Shown: positions 25,202-33,715, counted from the first letter of the stretch. The stretch is 64,000 bases of DNA from Streptomyces maremycinicus (GCF_001184025.1 NZ_BBYG01000009.1:622052-686051), one strand, 5' to 3'. A program made the numbers and translations. Notes: a model not told the origin generated them from the letters alone.

Positions 25202-26764
25202 ATGGCGCGATACGTACGGTGGGCGGCGCTGGGGGCCGCCGCCGCGCTGCTGGTGACGGGGTGCAGCGGCGCGTCGGACGGGGACGGGGACGACAAGGGC
25301 GGTTCGGCCGACGCGCGGCCCTCGGCCGACTCCTCCGCGGGCACCGCCACGACGGCAGCGCTGCCCGCCTCGCTGACCGGGCAGAAGCTCGACTGGGGAC
25401 GCTGCAAGGCCACCGCGGACTCGGCCGCGCCGGGCAGCGACTGGCAGTGCGCGACGCTGAAGGTGCCGCTGGACTGGTCGAAGCCGGACGGCAACACGAT
25501 CGGCCTCGCCCTGATCCGCGCCGAGTCCCGGGCCGAGGGGAGCAAGCGGACCGGCTCGCTGCTGTTCAACTTCGGCGGCCCCGGCGGCTCGGGCGTGTCC
25601 ACGCTCCCCTCCTACGGTTCCGCGTACTCCTCGCTCCGCGAGCGCTACGACCTGGTGAGCTGGGACCCGCGCGGGGTCGGCGCCAGCGAGGGCGTCCGAT
25701 GCCGCGCCGACAAGGACATCCAGGCCGCCGAGTCACTCGACTCCACGCCGGACACCCCGGCCGAGGAGCAGGCCTACCTCGCGGACGCCACCGCGTTCGG
25801 CAAGGGCTGCGAGAAGGCCGCCGGCGGGCTGCTGGCACATGTGTCGACCACCGACACCGCCCGCGACATGGACCTGATGCGCCAGGTCCTCGGCGACGCG
25901 AAGATGCACTACTTCGGCATCTCCTACGGCACCGAACTGGGCGGCGTGTACGCCCACCTGTTCCCGAAGAACGTGGGGCGGGTGATCCTCGACGCCGTCG
26001 TCGACCCGACCGCGGACTCGGTGGGCCACGCGCAGAACCAGGCGCGCGGCTTCCAGCGGGCACTCGACGACTACCTGAAGTCGACGGGTCAGGACCCCGC
26101 GAAGGGGAGCAAGAAGATCGCGGACCTGCTGGACCGGATGGACACCGACCCGCTGCCCACGTCGGACGGGCGGAAGCTGACGCAGACGCTCGCGGTGACC
26201 GGCATCGTCCTGCCGCTGTACAGCAAGCAGGGCTGGCCGAGCCTGACCAGCGCCCTGGCGGCGGCCGAGGCCGGGGACGGCTCCGAACTGCTGACGCTCG
26301 CCGACGGCTACAACGAGCGGGACACCTCGGGTCACTACGGCACGACGACCCACTCGCAACGGGTCATATCGTGCCTGGACGACAAGCAGCGGCCGACCGC
26401 CGAGGCGACGAGGAAGCTGCTGCCGGAGTTCGAGAAGATCTCGCCCGTGTTCGGCGACTTCCTGGGCTGGGACACGGCCGGCTGGTGCCACGACTGGCCG
26501 GTGGCCGGACAGTACGACACCCCGGAGGTGAGCGCGGCGGGGGCGGCGCCGATCCTGCTGGTGGGCAACACCGGGGACCCGGCAACGCCGTACGAGGGCG
26601 CCCGGAAGATGGCGGACGAACTCGGCAAGGGTGTCGGTGTGCTGCTCACCTGGAAGGGCGAGGGACACGGGGCGTACGGCAGCGGGAGCGACTGTGTCGA
26701 CTCGGCGGTGGACGCGTACCTGTTGAAGGGAACGGTGCCGAAGGACGGCAAGGTCTGCTCATGA
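25202..26764 (+). CDS. Second secreted TAP-type peptidase lipoprotein (paralogue)
   Basis: This is a 520-residue protein from an ATG following GAGGGGGGAAG. The lipobox is LVTGC (Cys 21). It has FGGPGGSG, nucleophile GISYG (Ser 241), GNTGDPATPYEGA and GEGHGAY, so the Ser-Asp-His triad is intact. It is paralogous to the preceding gene, and around the active site the two genes are almost identical at DNA level, including 70 consecutive identical bases. The rest has diverged clearly. It is probably extracellular and membrane-anchored, with peptide scavenging or developmental turnover as the likely role. Confidence 0.9.
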   Translation: MARYVRWAALGAAAALLVTGCSGASDGDGDDKGGSADARPSADSSAGTATTAALPASLTGQKLDWGRCKATADSAAPGSDWQCATLKVPLDWSKPDGNTIGLALIRAESRAEGSKRTGSLLFNFGGPGGSGVSTLPSYGSAYSSLRERYDLVSWDPRGVGASEGVRCRADKDIQAAESLDSTPDTPAEEQAYLADATAFGKGCEKAAGGLLAHVSTTDTARDMDLMRQVLGDAKMHYFGISYGTELGGVYAHLFPKNVGRVILDAVVDPTADSVGHAQNQARGFQRALDDYLKSTGQDPAKGSKKIADLLDRMDTDPLPTSDGRKLTQTLAVTGIVLPLYSKQGWPSLTSALAAAEAGDGSELLTLADGYNERDTSGHYGTTTHSQRVISCLDDKQRPTAEATRKLLPEFEKISPVFGDFLGWDTAGWCHDWPVAGQYDTPEVSAAGAAPILLVGNTGDPATPYEGARKMADELGKGVGVLLTWKGEGHGAYGSGSDCVDSAVDAYLLKGTVPKDGKVCS

Positions 26765-26767
26765 CGA

Positions 26768-26810
26768 CGGCGGGGGCTTCGCGCACTCGTGGTACGCGAA
26801 GCCCCCGCCG
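26768..26810. terminator. Bidirectional terminator, peptidase gene / moeZ
   Basis: CGGCGGGGGCTTCGCG at 26768-26783 pairs with 26795-26810, a 16-bp stem with an 11-base loop, between the convergent genes. Confidence 0.8.
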
Positions 26811-26850
26811 GTCGGACCGGGTACCCCGGTGCGCGAAGGCAACAGCCGGG

Positions 26851-28029
26851 TCAGTAGACCGGCTTGCTCGGTTCGATCTGGTTGACCCAGCCGATCACAC
26901 CGCCGCCGACGTGCACGGCGTCCGAGAAGCCCGCGGACTTCAGCACCGCGAGGACCTCCGCGCTGCGGACACCCGTCTTGCAGTGCAGGACGATCTTCTT
27001 GTCCTGCGGCAGGCCCTCCAGGGCGGTGCCCAGCAGGAACTCGTTCTTCGGGATCAGCTTGGCGCCCGGGATGGAGACGATCTCGTACTCGTTCTGCTCG
27101 CGGACGTCGATGATCTCGATGCTCTCGCCGTCGTCGATCCACTCCTTGAGCTGCTTGGGAGTGATCGTCGAGCCGGCCGCCGCCGCCTGGGCCTCCTCGG
27201 AGACGACGCCGCAGAAGGCTTCGTAGTCGATGAGCTCGGTGACGGTCGGGTTCTCGCCGCAGACCGCGCAGTCGGGGTCCTTGCGGACCTTGACCTGGCG
27301 GTACTGCATCTCCAGGGCGTCGTAGATCATCAGGCGGCCGACCAGCGGCTCACCGATGCCGGCGAGCAGCTTGATCGCCTCGTTGACCTGGATGGAACCG
27401 ATCGACGCGCACAGCACGCCGAGCACGCCGCCCTCGGCGCAGGAGGGGACCATGCCCGGCGGCGGGGGCTCCGGGTAGAGGCAGCGGTAGCAGGGACCGT
27501 GCTCGGACCAGAAGACCGACGCCTGGCCGTCGAAGCGGTAGATCGAGCCCCACACGTACGGCTTGTTGAGCAGCACGCACGCGTCGTTGACCAGGTAGCG
27601 GGTCGCGAAGTTGTCCGTGCCGTCGACGATCAGGTCGTACTGGCCGAAGATGTCCATCACGTTCTCGGCCTCGAGCCGCTCTTCGTGCAGGACCACGTTC
27701 ACGTACGGGTTGATGCCGAGGACGGAGTCGCGGGCGGACTCGGCCTTGGAGCGGCCGATGTCGGCCTGGCTGTGGATGATCTGGCGCTGGAGGTTGGACT
27801 CGTCGACCTCGTCGAACTCCACGATGCCGAGCGTGCCCACGCCCGCCGCGGCCAGGTACATCAGCGCCGGCGAGCCCAGGCCGCCGGCGCCCACACAGAG
27901 CACCTTGGCGTTCTTCAGCCGCTTCTGCCCGTCCATCCCGACATCGGGGATGATCAGGTGGCGGGAGTACCTGCGGACCTCGTCTACGGTGAGCTCGGAG
28001 GCGGGCTCGACCAGGGGTGGCAGCGACAC
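26851..28029 (-). CDS. moeZ: MoeZ: adenylyltransferase/sulfurtransferase (ThiF + rhodanese)
   Basis: This is a 392-residue two-domain protein. The N-terminal E1-like part has RYSRHLIIPDVG, nucleotide motif GAGGLGSP, DxVDESNLQRQ and zinc cysteine pairs CYRC (about 180) and CAVC (about 254). The C-terminal rhodanese domain has the active-site Cys in HCKTGVRS near residue 348. MoeZ activates ubiquitin-like sulfur carriers (MoaD, CysO and, in Streptomyces, secondary-metabolite thioquinone carriers) and transfers sulfur. It sits 37 bases downstream of a predicted sigma-R transcript start, consistent with thiol-stress control. Confidence 0.95.
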   Translation of the reverse strand: MSLPPLVEPASELTVDEVRRYSRHLIIPDVGMDGQKRLKNAKVLCVGAGGLGSPALMYLAAAGVGTLGIVEFDEVDESNLQRQIIHSQADIGRSKAESARDSVLGINPYVNVVLHEERLEAENVMDIFGQYDLIVDGTDNFATRYLVNDACVLLNKPYVWGSIYRFDGQASVFWSEHGPCYRCLYPEPPPPGMVPSCAEGGVLGVLCASIGSIQVNEAIKLLAGIGEPLVGRLMIYDALEMQYRQVKVRKDPDCAVCGENPTVTELIDYEAFCGVVSEEAQAAAAGSTITPKQLKEWIDDGESIEIIDVREQNEYEIVSIPGAKLIPKNEFLLGTALEGLPQDKKIVLHCKTGVRSAEVLAVLKSAGFSDAVHVGGGVIGWVNQIEPSKPVY

Positions 28030-28073
28030 GGGGACTCCGTTGGTCGGTCGATCACTACAGTTGTTCTCCCCGT

Positions 28074-28099
28074 AACACTGCCACGGCCTTCTTCATTCC
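28074..28099 (-). promoter_or_regulatory. Sigma-R-type promoter of moeZ
   Basis: On the minus strand, GGAAT (28099-28095), an 18-base spacer and GTT (28076-28074) match the sigma-R consensus exactly. The -35 element overlaps the last codons and stop of the upstream spherulin-4 gene. The transcript start is expected near 28066. Confidence 0.72.
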
Positions 28100-28851
28100 G
28101 AGACAACCGTTCCGATCCGCGAGACGAGATCGTCCCAGTAGCCGGGCATGGTCGCCCAGGGGTCGACGAGACCGCCGCGATCGGTGCCGTCGGTGAACCA
28201 GATCGTCGCGGCGCCCTGCCAGCGGGCGATGCGCAGCGCCTCGTCGAGGTGACCGCGCGGCACACCGTGCACCAGGTGGCAGAAGCGCTCGGGCGGGTGC
28301 TCCGCGGTCCACTCGGCCACCTGCGACCAGCGGTAGTCGCTCCAGGAGCCGGCGAAGGTGACCAGCTGGTCGGCGTGTTCGGCGTAGCCGGGATACGGGT
28401 GGGTGCCGTGGCCGAGGACGATGTGGGGCGCGTCGCCGAGGGTGCGCAGTGCGCGGGTCGTGCGGCGCAGCTCCGGGAGGTCGGCGCGCCCGGCCGGGCA
28501 CCGGTCCAGGAGGAAGCCGTCGACCTGGTACCAGTCGAGGTGGCGCTGTGCGTCGGTGACCACCTCGGCGAAGGGGCGGCCGCCGTGGCGGGCGTCGAGG
28601 CGCCCGAGGACCCGGACGCCGGCGTTGCGCAGCCGGCCCGCGGCTTCCAGGCAGCGCGGGTCGGGGCGGACGCCGGGGCCGTCGGCGACGTCGAGGACGA
28701 CCCAGTGCAGGGGCCTCCCGGGGCGGGCGAGTTCGCGCCACTCGGTCGGTGCGAGAAGGGGGTGCGCCATGCCGGGGACGCCGAAGCCGGTGCGGACGCC
28801 GGTGGTGCCGGCGCTCGCGGTGCCCGCCGGGCTCCCGGTCAGATACGACAT
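28093..28851 (-). CDS. Spherulin-4 family (GH135-like) protein
   Basis: This is a 252-residue protein from the ATG at 28851, overlapping the end of the epimerase gene by 13 bases. It has a TIM-barrel-like pattern of spherulation-specific family 4: HWVVLDVADGPG, VRVLGRLDARHG, WYQVDGFLLDRCP and TFAGSWSDY. Fungal Sph3 of this family hydrolyses galactosamine-containing exopolysaccharide. The usual Asp-Glu pair of the catalytic strand appears here as Asp-Arg (LLDR), and no signal peptide is visible, so activity and location are uncertain. It is the last gene of a six-gene overlapping operon. Confidence 0.8.
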   Translation of the reverse strand: MSYLTGSPAGTASAGTTGVRTGFGVPGMAHPLLAPTEWRELARPGRPLHWVVLDVADGPGVRPDPRCLEAAGRLRNAGVRVLGRLDARHGGRPFAEVVTDAQRHLDWYQVDGFLLDRCPAGRADLPELRRTTRALRTLGDAPHIVLGHGTHPYPGYAEHADQLVTFAGSWSDYRWSQVAEWTAEHPPERFCHLVHGVPRGHLDEALRIARWQGAATIWFTDGTDRGGLVDPWATMPGYWDDLVSRIGTVVSE

Positions 28852-29801
28852 GCCGCCTCCATCCAGATGTCGGCGAGGGACTCCTCGAGGTTGATGCGGG
28901 GCCGCCAGCCGAGCCGGTCGCGGGCGGTGCGCACATCGGCCTGCTGCCAACTGCCGCAGCCGTCCGGATACGGGTACGCGACGGGGCCCGCGTGGTCGGA
29001 CTCGGGGCGGGGGTGGCCGATCGCCGGCCGGAGGTGGCCGCCGGGCGGTCCGTCCAGCTCGTGCAGGGCGCCGCCGTACCCGGCCACGCGCGCGAGGACC
29101 GCGGCGGCGTCGCGCAGACGGACGGCACGGCCCGAGCCGATGTTGATGACGCCCTGCGCGGCGGAGAGCGAGGCCGCGTGCACGGCGCGGGCTACGTCCC
29201 GGACGTCGATGAAGTCGCGTTGCACGCCGAGGCCGCCGAGCTTGAGCTCACCGTCGCCGGACTGCATGGCGCGGCGCATGGCCTCGGCGAGCCGGCCCAG
29301 CGGGGACCCGGCGGGCGTGCCCGGACCGGCGGGTGAGAAGACCCGCAGCACGACGGCGTCCAGGCCGGAGCCGAGGACGAGTTCGGTGGCGGCGAGTTTG
29401 CTGACGCCGTACGGGCCGCCGGGGCGGGGCACGGCGTCCTCGGCCGTCGAGGAGCCGGGCTGGCTCGGGCCGTACTCGGCGCCGCAGCCGATCTGCACCA
29501 GCCGCGCGCCGCAGCCGCTGCGGCGCAGGGCCTCGCAGACGGTCGCGACGGCGACGGTGTTGTGCCGGGTGAGTTCGCGGGCGCCGCCCCGGGTGGTGCC
29601 CGCGCAGTTGACGACGACCTGGGGGTGGACCGCGTCGAGGAAGCGGGTGAGCGCGCCGGGGCTGCCGGACGCGAGGTCGAAGCGGACGTCGGCGTCGTCG
29701 CCGCGGCCGAGCGCGGTGAGCTGGACGGCCGGGTCGGCGAGCAGGCGGTCGGCGACGAAACGACCGAGATAGCCGTTGGCTCCGATCAGCAGGACCCTCA
29801 T
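28839..29801 (-). CDS. NAD-dependent sugar-nucleotide epimerase/dehydratase
   Basis: This is a 320-residue extended short-chain dehydrogenase. The ATG at 29801 overlaps the stop of the 50-codon ORF (ATGA). The NAD motif GANGYLG is at 7-13, and the catalytic YxxxK appears as YGVSK near residue 130. FSPAGPG and QRDFIDVRDVA, typical of UDP-sugar epimerases, follow. It probably acts on a nucleotide sugar that supplies the neighbouring PelF-like glycosyltransferase. Whether it makes UDP-GalNAc, UDP-galactose or another sugar cannot be read from sequence. Confidence 0.88.
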   Translation of the reverse strand: MRVLLIGANGYLGRFVADRLLADPAVQLTALGRGDDADVRFDLASGSPGALTRFLDAVHPQVVVNCAGTTRGGARELTRHNTVAVATVCEALRRSGCGARLVQIGCGAEYGPSQPGSSTAEDAVPRPGGPYGVSKLAATELVLGSGLDAVVLRVFSPAGPGTPAGSPLGRLAEAMRRAMQSGDGELKLGGLGVQRDFIDVRDVARAVHAASLSAAQGVINIGSGRAVRLRDAAAVLARVAGYGGALHELDGPPGGHLRPAIGHPRPESDHAGPVAYPYPDGCGSWQQADVRTARDRLGWRPRINLEESLADIWMEAACRI

Positions 29802-29950
29802 CGTGCGGCCCCCGGGGTGTGGGCCGTGGCGGTGGCCGGGGCCGGGGCTTCGGTCGCCGCGGGTCCTCCGGCTGCCCCCGTGACCGCGCGGGCGCCTGTG
29901 ACCGCGGGTGCACCGGTATCTCCGGTCGCTCCGGATCGGGAGGTGGTCAT
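29798..29950 (-). CDS. 50-residue Ala/Thr/Gly-rich ORF
   Basis: This short ORF (MTTSRSGATGDTGAPAVTGA...) begins at an ATG seven bases after AAGGAG, an excellent ribosome-binding site. It starts inside the stop of the repeat ORF (ATGA) and ends inside the start of the epimerase (ATGA). It has no domain and is low-complexity (Ala, Thr, Gly, Pro). It may be a true small protein or mainly a translational relay keeping the epimerase coupled. It is easily missed because of its length. Confidence 0.5.
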   Translation of the reverse strand: MTTSRSGATGDTGAPAVTGARAVTGAAGGPAATEAPAPATATAHTPGAAR

Positions 29951-30672
29951 CTGGTCTCTCCTTCAAGCGTGTTGCGATGAGCTGCGGCTGGTTGGGGGAA
30001 CGCGTGCGCCGCGGGGTCCGGGCGCGGCGGGAAGTGCGCCGCGCGTGGGGGCCGGGACGCCGACGGCGGACGTCGGAGTGGCCGGCGGCCGCGAGGGCGG
30101 CCGCGTGCCGGCCCGCCCGATCCGTCCGCCACGGCGGGCCCGCACAGCGGGGTCGGTCCGTCCGGCACGGCGGGCTCGCACAGCGGGGTCGGTCCGTCCG
30201 CCACGGCGGGCTCGCACGGCGGGGTCGGTCCGTCCGGAGCGGGTGGTCCGTCCGGCACGGGTGATCCGTCCGGCCAGGTTGGCTTGCCCGGCACGGCCGA
30301 TCCGTTCATCCCGGCTGGTCCGTCCGGCGCGGGTGATCCGTTCGTCCCGGCTGATCCGTCCGGCCTTGTCGGTCCGTCCGGCGCGGGTGGTCCGTCAGGC
30401 CAGGTTGGCTTGTCCGGCGCGACCGATCCGTTCGTCCCGGCTGGTCCGTCCGGCACGGGTGATCCGTCCGGCCAGGTTGGCTTGTCCGGCGCGGGCGGTC
30501 CCTTCGTCCCGGCTGGTCCGTCCGGCCGGGTCAGCCCGTCCGGCGTGGCCGATCCGTTCGTCCCGGCTGGTCCGTCCGGCACGGGCGGTCCGTCCGGTGC
30601 TGCTGGCCGGTTCGGCGCGGCACGGTCCTCCGGCATGACTGGACCGTTCGGGACGGCTGGTCCGGTCAGCAC
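29947..30672 (-). CDS. Collagen-like Pro/Gly/Asp repeat protein
   Basis: This 241-codon frame begins with GTG inside the stop of the membrane-protein gene (GTGCTGA) and ends in an ATGA overlap. It is mostly repeats around PDGPAGTNGS, APDKPTWPDGS and PVPDGP. The C-terminal 60 residues are Pro/Arg-rich. No signal peptide or cysteine framework is seen. Third positions are GC-rich but contain many A bases (GGA, CCA), so codon usage is weaker than in neighbours. The repeat length could vary between strains. It could be a structural or disordered partner of the polysaccharide machinery. Confidence 0.5.
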   Translation of the reverse strand: MLTGPAVPNGPVMPEDRAAPNRPAAPDGPPVPDGPAGTNGSATPDGLTRPDGPAGTKGPPAPDKPTWPDGSPVPDGPAGTNGSVAPDKPTWPDGPPAPDGPTRPDGSAGTNGSPAPDGPAGMNGSAVPGKPTWPDGSPVPDGPPAPDGPTPPCEPAVADGPTPLCEPAVPDGPTPLCGPAVADGSGGPARGRPRGRRPLRRPPSASRPPRAAHFPPRPDPAAHAFPQPAAAHRNTLEGETR

Positions 30673-31934
30673 GGCTGGTCCGTCGGTGCGTGGGCCGAGG
30701 CCCTGGTCAGCGTGCGGGTCGCGTGGACGAGCAGGGTCAGCGCGGCGGCTCCGCAGACGAGGGACGGGACACCGGCCGGACCCGAGGCGGCCACGAGGCC
30801 CTCCACCGGCGTGGCCAGGAAGCCGCAGCCGGGAAGCCGGCTCGCGAACACCGTGGCCGGGGCGAGCATCTCGGCCGCGCCGGCGGCTCCGAGGGCGACC
30901 GCCGGAACCTGGGTGAAGCCGTGCACGGTGAGGAGCCGGGCGAGGAAGAGGAGCGCGCCCAGGGCGAGGGTGTGACCGTAGGCGGCCGGCTCGCCCAGGA
31001 CCTCGGCGGACAGCGGGGTCAACGCGGCCAGCGCGCACAGGAACAGGGCGAAGGTGCCGAGCACCAACGGCTGCACGGAGGCGGCGAACTCCTCCAGGCC
31101 GCGGCTGGTGTCGAGTCGGCGCCGGGCGCGCACGGCGAGGAGGTGGGCGCTCCAGGCGGCCGGGGCGCAGGCCAGGGTGAGGGTCAGCAGCGGGGCGGCG
31201 GCGAAGGGCCAGGGGCCGTCCGCCGTCCCGTCGGGCAGACCGTCGGGTCCCCCGGCGACGGCGGCGCGCAGGAGGCTGTCACCGAGGGCCGCGTAGCCGA
31301 GGAGCCAGCAGGTCCAGGCATCCGTCCGGTGCGGGCCGGGGTGGGCGCCGCGGTGCGGGCTCAACGGACCCCGACGCAGTACCGCGCGCAGGGCGAGGGT
31401 GACGGCGAGGACGCCCGCGGCGGCGACGAGCAGACACGTGCGCCCGTGGGTGAGGCGCACACCGGTCACGGCCGCCGCGCACAGGACGCCCGGCAGCAGG
31501 GTGAGCAGGGCCCGGTCCAGGCGGGGCCGGGGGGCGGGGGCGGCCGCCGCGGGCGGGGGCGCCTCGCCGTCCCGGGGGACGCGGGCGTACATCTCCTCCG
31601 CGAGGGAGAAGACGTCCCGGTGCCGGAAGCGGGCCGCGGTGCGGTCGGTGACCCCGTGGGCCTCCAGGCCGGCGGCGATCTCCAGCGGGTCGACGGCCCG
31701 TTCGCACAGCTCGCGGTGACGGTGCATCAGGGCCTTCACCGGGTCCGCGGCGCCACGGCGGGAAGCGGTCGGCCGCTGCCCCTCGGGGCCGGCGCCGGCG
31801 CCGGCGCGCGCTCCCGCGCCCGCCGCCGCGCCCTGGGTCCCCGGTGTACCCACCGCTCCCACCGCGCCCACCGCTCCCCCGGCGCCCGGTGATTCCGGTG
31901 TTCCCGGCCGGTCCAGTTCGTCGAGCCCGCTCAT
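30666..31934 (-). CDS. Polytopic membrane protein of the exopolysaccharide operon
   Basis: This is a 422-residue protein whose ATG (31934) overlaps the glycosyltransferase stop (ATGA). Residues 1-65 are disordered (Gly/Ala-rich). Residues about 65-135 are a soluble segment (VKALMHRHRELCERAVDPLEIAAGLEAHGV...). About eight hydrophobic helices then follow up to TLLVHATRTL near the C-terminus. It occupies the position where Pel loci carry membrane partners of PelF (PelG, PelE, PelD), but no specific similarity can be claimed. A role in polymer export or in anchoring the glycosyltransferase is inference. Confidence 0.8.
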   Translation of the reverse strand: MSGLDELDRPGTPESPGAGGAVGAVGAVGTPGTQGAAAGAGARAGAGAGPEGQRPTASRRGAADPVKALMHRHRELCERAVDPLEIAAGLEAHGVTDRTAARFRHRDVFSLAEEMYARVPRDGEAPPPAAAAPAPRPRLDRALLTLLPGVLCAAAVTGVRLTHGRTCLLVAAAGVLAVTLALRAVLRRGPLSPHRGAHPGPHRTDAWTCWLLGYAALGDSLLRAAVAGGPDGLPDGTADGPWPFAAAPLLTLTLACAPAAWSAHLLAVRARRRLDTSRGLEEFAASVQPLVLGTFALFLCALAALTPLSAEVLGEPAAYGHTLALGALLFLARLLTVHGFTQVPAVALGAAGAAEMLAPATVFASRLPGCGFLATPVEGLVAASGPAGVPSLVCGAAALTLLVHATRTLTRASAHAPTDQPC

Positions 31935-33715
31935 CGTGCGCCCTCCGTGGCAGCGATCGGCGAGGTGTCCCGTGCCGGTGGCTCCGCCGCCCAGCCCGGG
32001 CCGTGCCGGGGTGTGACCCGCGGGTCCGGGCCGGGCCGGTGCTCCGGCAGACACGCCTCGGCCGGGACGGCGAACGGACGGGGATCGCCGTCGTCGAAGA
32101 GGAACCGCCGCATCGGGGCCCGGGCGACGAGCTCCAGGTAAATGCCGTGAAATGCCGTGATGTTCTGCTCGACCGTGAAGAGTTCCAGGGCCCGGGCGCG
32201 GGCGGCCGCACCGAGTCGCGCACGGCGCCCGGGGTCGCGCAGCAGTGCCACGCACGCCTCCGCGAGCGCCCTCGGGTTGCGCGGCGGAACGACCAGTCCC
32301 GTGCCGCCGATGACCTCGACCACCGCGCCGACGTCGGTCGACACGGTCGCGCGGCCGCAGAACATCGCCTCGACCAGTCCGACCGGGAACCCCTCGACGA
32401 CGCTGGACAGGACGACCACCGCGCCGGCCGCGTACGCCTCGGCGAGGGTGGGCGCTTCCGGACCGCCGATCTCCTCGAAGGACACCGGGTTGTCGCCGAC
32501 GGCGTGCGGTCCGTCCGCCTCGTCGGGGAAGAGCTGTGCGGCCAGCACCTTGCAGTGGCCGAGGTAGGCCTCCCCCTCCGCGCCGGCCGGAGCGCCGATG
32601 ATCCGCAGCCGGGTGCGCGGTTCCTGCCTGCGCAGTTCCGAGAAGGCGTGCAGCAGGGAGACCAGGTCCTTCGCCGGTTCCACCCGGCCGACCCAGACCA
32701 GGGTGTGCGGATCGGCGGTGTCGAGGGAGTCGCCCACCTCGGCGAAGCGGGACGCCTCCATGCCCGGGTAGACGGTGCGCAGCTTGGCCCGGTCGGCACC
32801 GCAGCGCTCCTGCCAGCGGCGGGCGTGGGTGTTGCCGGGGGTCACGCACGCGGCCTGCCGGTACACCTCGGCGGCGAGCCGGCCGTGGAAGGCGGCGACC
32901 AGGGCGCGCACGGCGGGAGCCGCCTCGGCGGACGGCGCGCTCCCGGGGCCGGCGGCCGAAGGACCCGTCCCCGAGCTCAGGTAGTGCGTCCGCAGCCGGA
33001 CCCCGTACTCGGTCACCAGCAGCGGCACGTCGAAGAAGTGCCGTGCGAGCAGCCCGGGCAGGGCGGCCGCGCCGCCGGACGTGGCGTGGCACAGGTCGAC
33101 CGCGTCGAGGCCCTCACCCCCGTCACCGCACTCGTCGCCGTACCAGTCGAGCGAGAGGGGGCGCAGGGCGCGTTCGAGGTGCGCGGCGACGGCGAGCAGC
33201 TCGGGTACGCGCGCCTCGCGCGCCGTGCGCAGCGCGCCGGGCGCGCGACAGGCACGCTCCAGGGAGCGCACGGCGTCCTCCGAGCGGAGCGCTCCCACCA
33301 GGCCGCCCTCGTCATGGGCGAGTTCGGCGAGGCCGTACAGCGCGGTGGCGAAACGGTCCGCCTGAGCGGCCGGAACGGTCCCCGGGGGGCCCTCGAGGTC
33401 CGGGGGGCCCGGAGGTTCCCCCTCGCAGAGCGCGGTCACCAACTCGCCGTAGGACTCCGCGAAGCGCCGGCGCGCGCGCCTGCCGTAGGCGACCCCGTCG
33501 TCCGCGGCCGTCCACAGCGGTGCCGTACGCACCCGTCTGACCTGCGGCGGAAGCTCGGCCCAGCCCGCTTCCTCCTGGTGTTCGGCACGGCTGAGCGCGT
33601 AGACGTCGAACTCGTGCTGTTCGAGCCCGCGCACGAGCCGGTCGCACCAGAGTCCGGCGTCACCGCTCAGATACGGATAGCCGCCCTCCGTCAGCAGTCC
33701 GATGCGCACGCGCAC
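31931..33715 (-). CDS. PelF-like GT4 glycosyltransferase (DUF3492 type)
   Basis: This is a 594-residue protein from GTG at 33715. The N-terminus RIGLLTEGGYPYLSGDAGLW resembles the PelF/DUF3492 pattern (EGTYPYVxGGVSxW), with QHEFDVYALS after it. The C-terminal half is a GT-B fold with LVWVGRVEPAKDL, RIIGAPAG and the E-x7-E motif in VEGFPVGLVEAM, then STDVGAVVEVIGG, typical of GT4. PelF polymerises a GalNAc/GlcNAc-rich polymer from UDP-sugars in the cytosol. It is the first gene of the operon, whose next five frames all overlap. Confidence 0.85.
   Translation of the reverse strand: MRVRIGLLTEGGYPYLSGDAGLWCDRLVRGLEQHEFDVYALSRAEHQEEAGWAELPPQVRRVRTAPLWTAADDGVAYGRRARRRFAESYGELVTALCEGEPPGPPDLEGPPGTVPAAQADRFATALYGLAELAHDEGGLVGALRSEDAVRSLERACRAPGALRTAREARVPELLAVAAHLERALRPLSLDWYGDECGDGGEGLDAVDLCHATSGGAAALPGLLARHFFDVPLLVTEYGVRLRTHYLSSGTGPSAAGPGSAPSAEAAPAVRALVAAFHGRLAAEVYRQAACVTPGNTHARRWQERCGADRAKLRTVYPGMEASRFAEVGDSLDTADPHTLVWVGRVEPAKDLVSLLHAFSELRRQEPRTRLRIIGAPAGAEGEAYLGHCKVLAAQLFPDEADGPHAVGDNPVSFEEIGGPEAPTLAEAYAAGAVVVLSSVVEGFPVGLVEAMFCGRATVSTDVGAVVEVIGGTGLVVPPRNPRALAEACVALLRDPGRRARLGAAARARALELFTVEQNITAFHGIYLELVARAPMRRFLFDDGDPRPFAVPAEACLPEHRPGPDPRVTPRHGPGWAAEPPARDTSPIAATEGAR

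Noticed and set aside
30284..30916. Plus-strand collagen-like frame opposite the repeat ORF
   Set aside because: Its third positions are rich in A/T, it has no convincing start site, and it runs into the antisense of the membrane protein. The minus frame is coupled to its neighbours.
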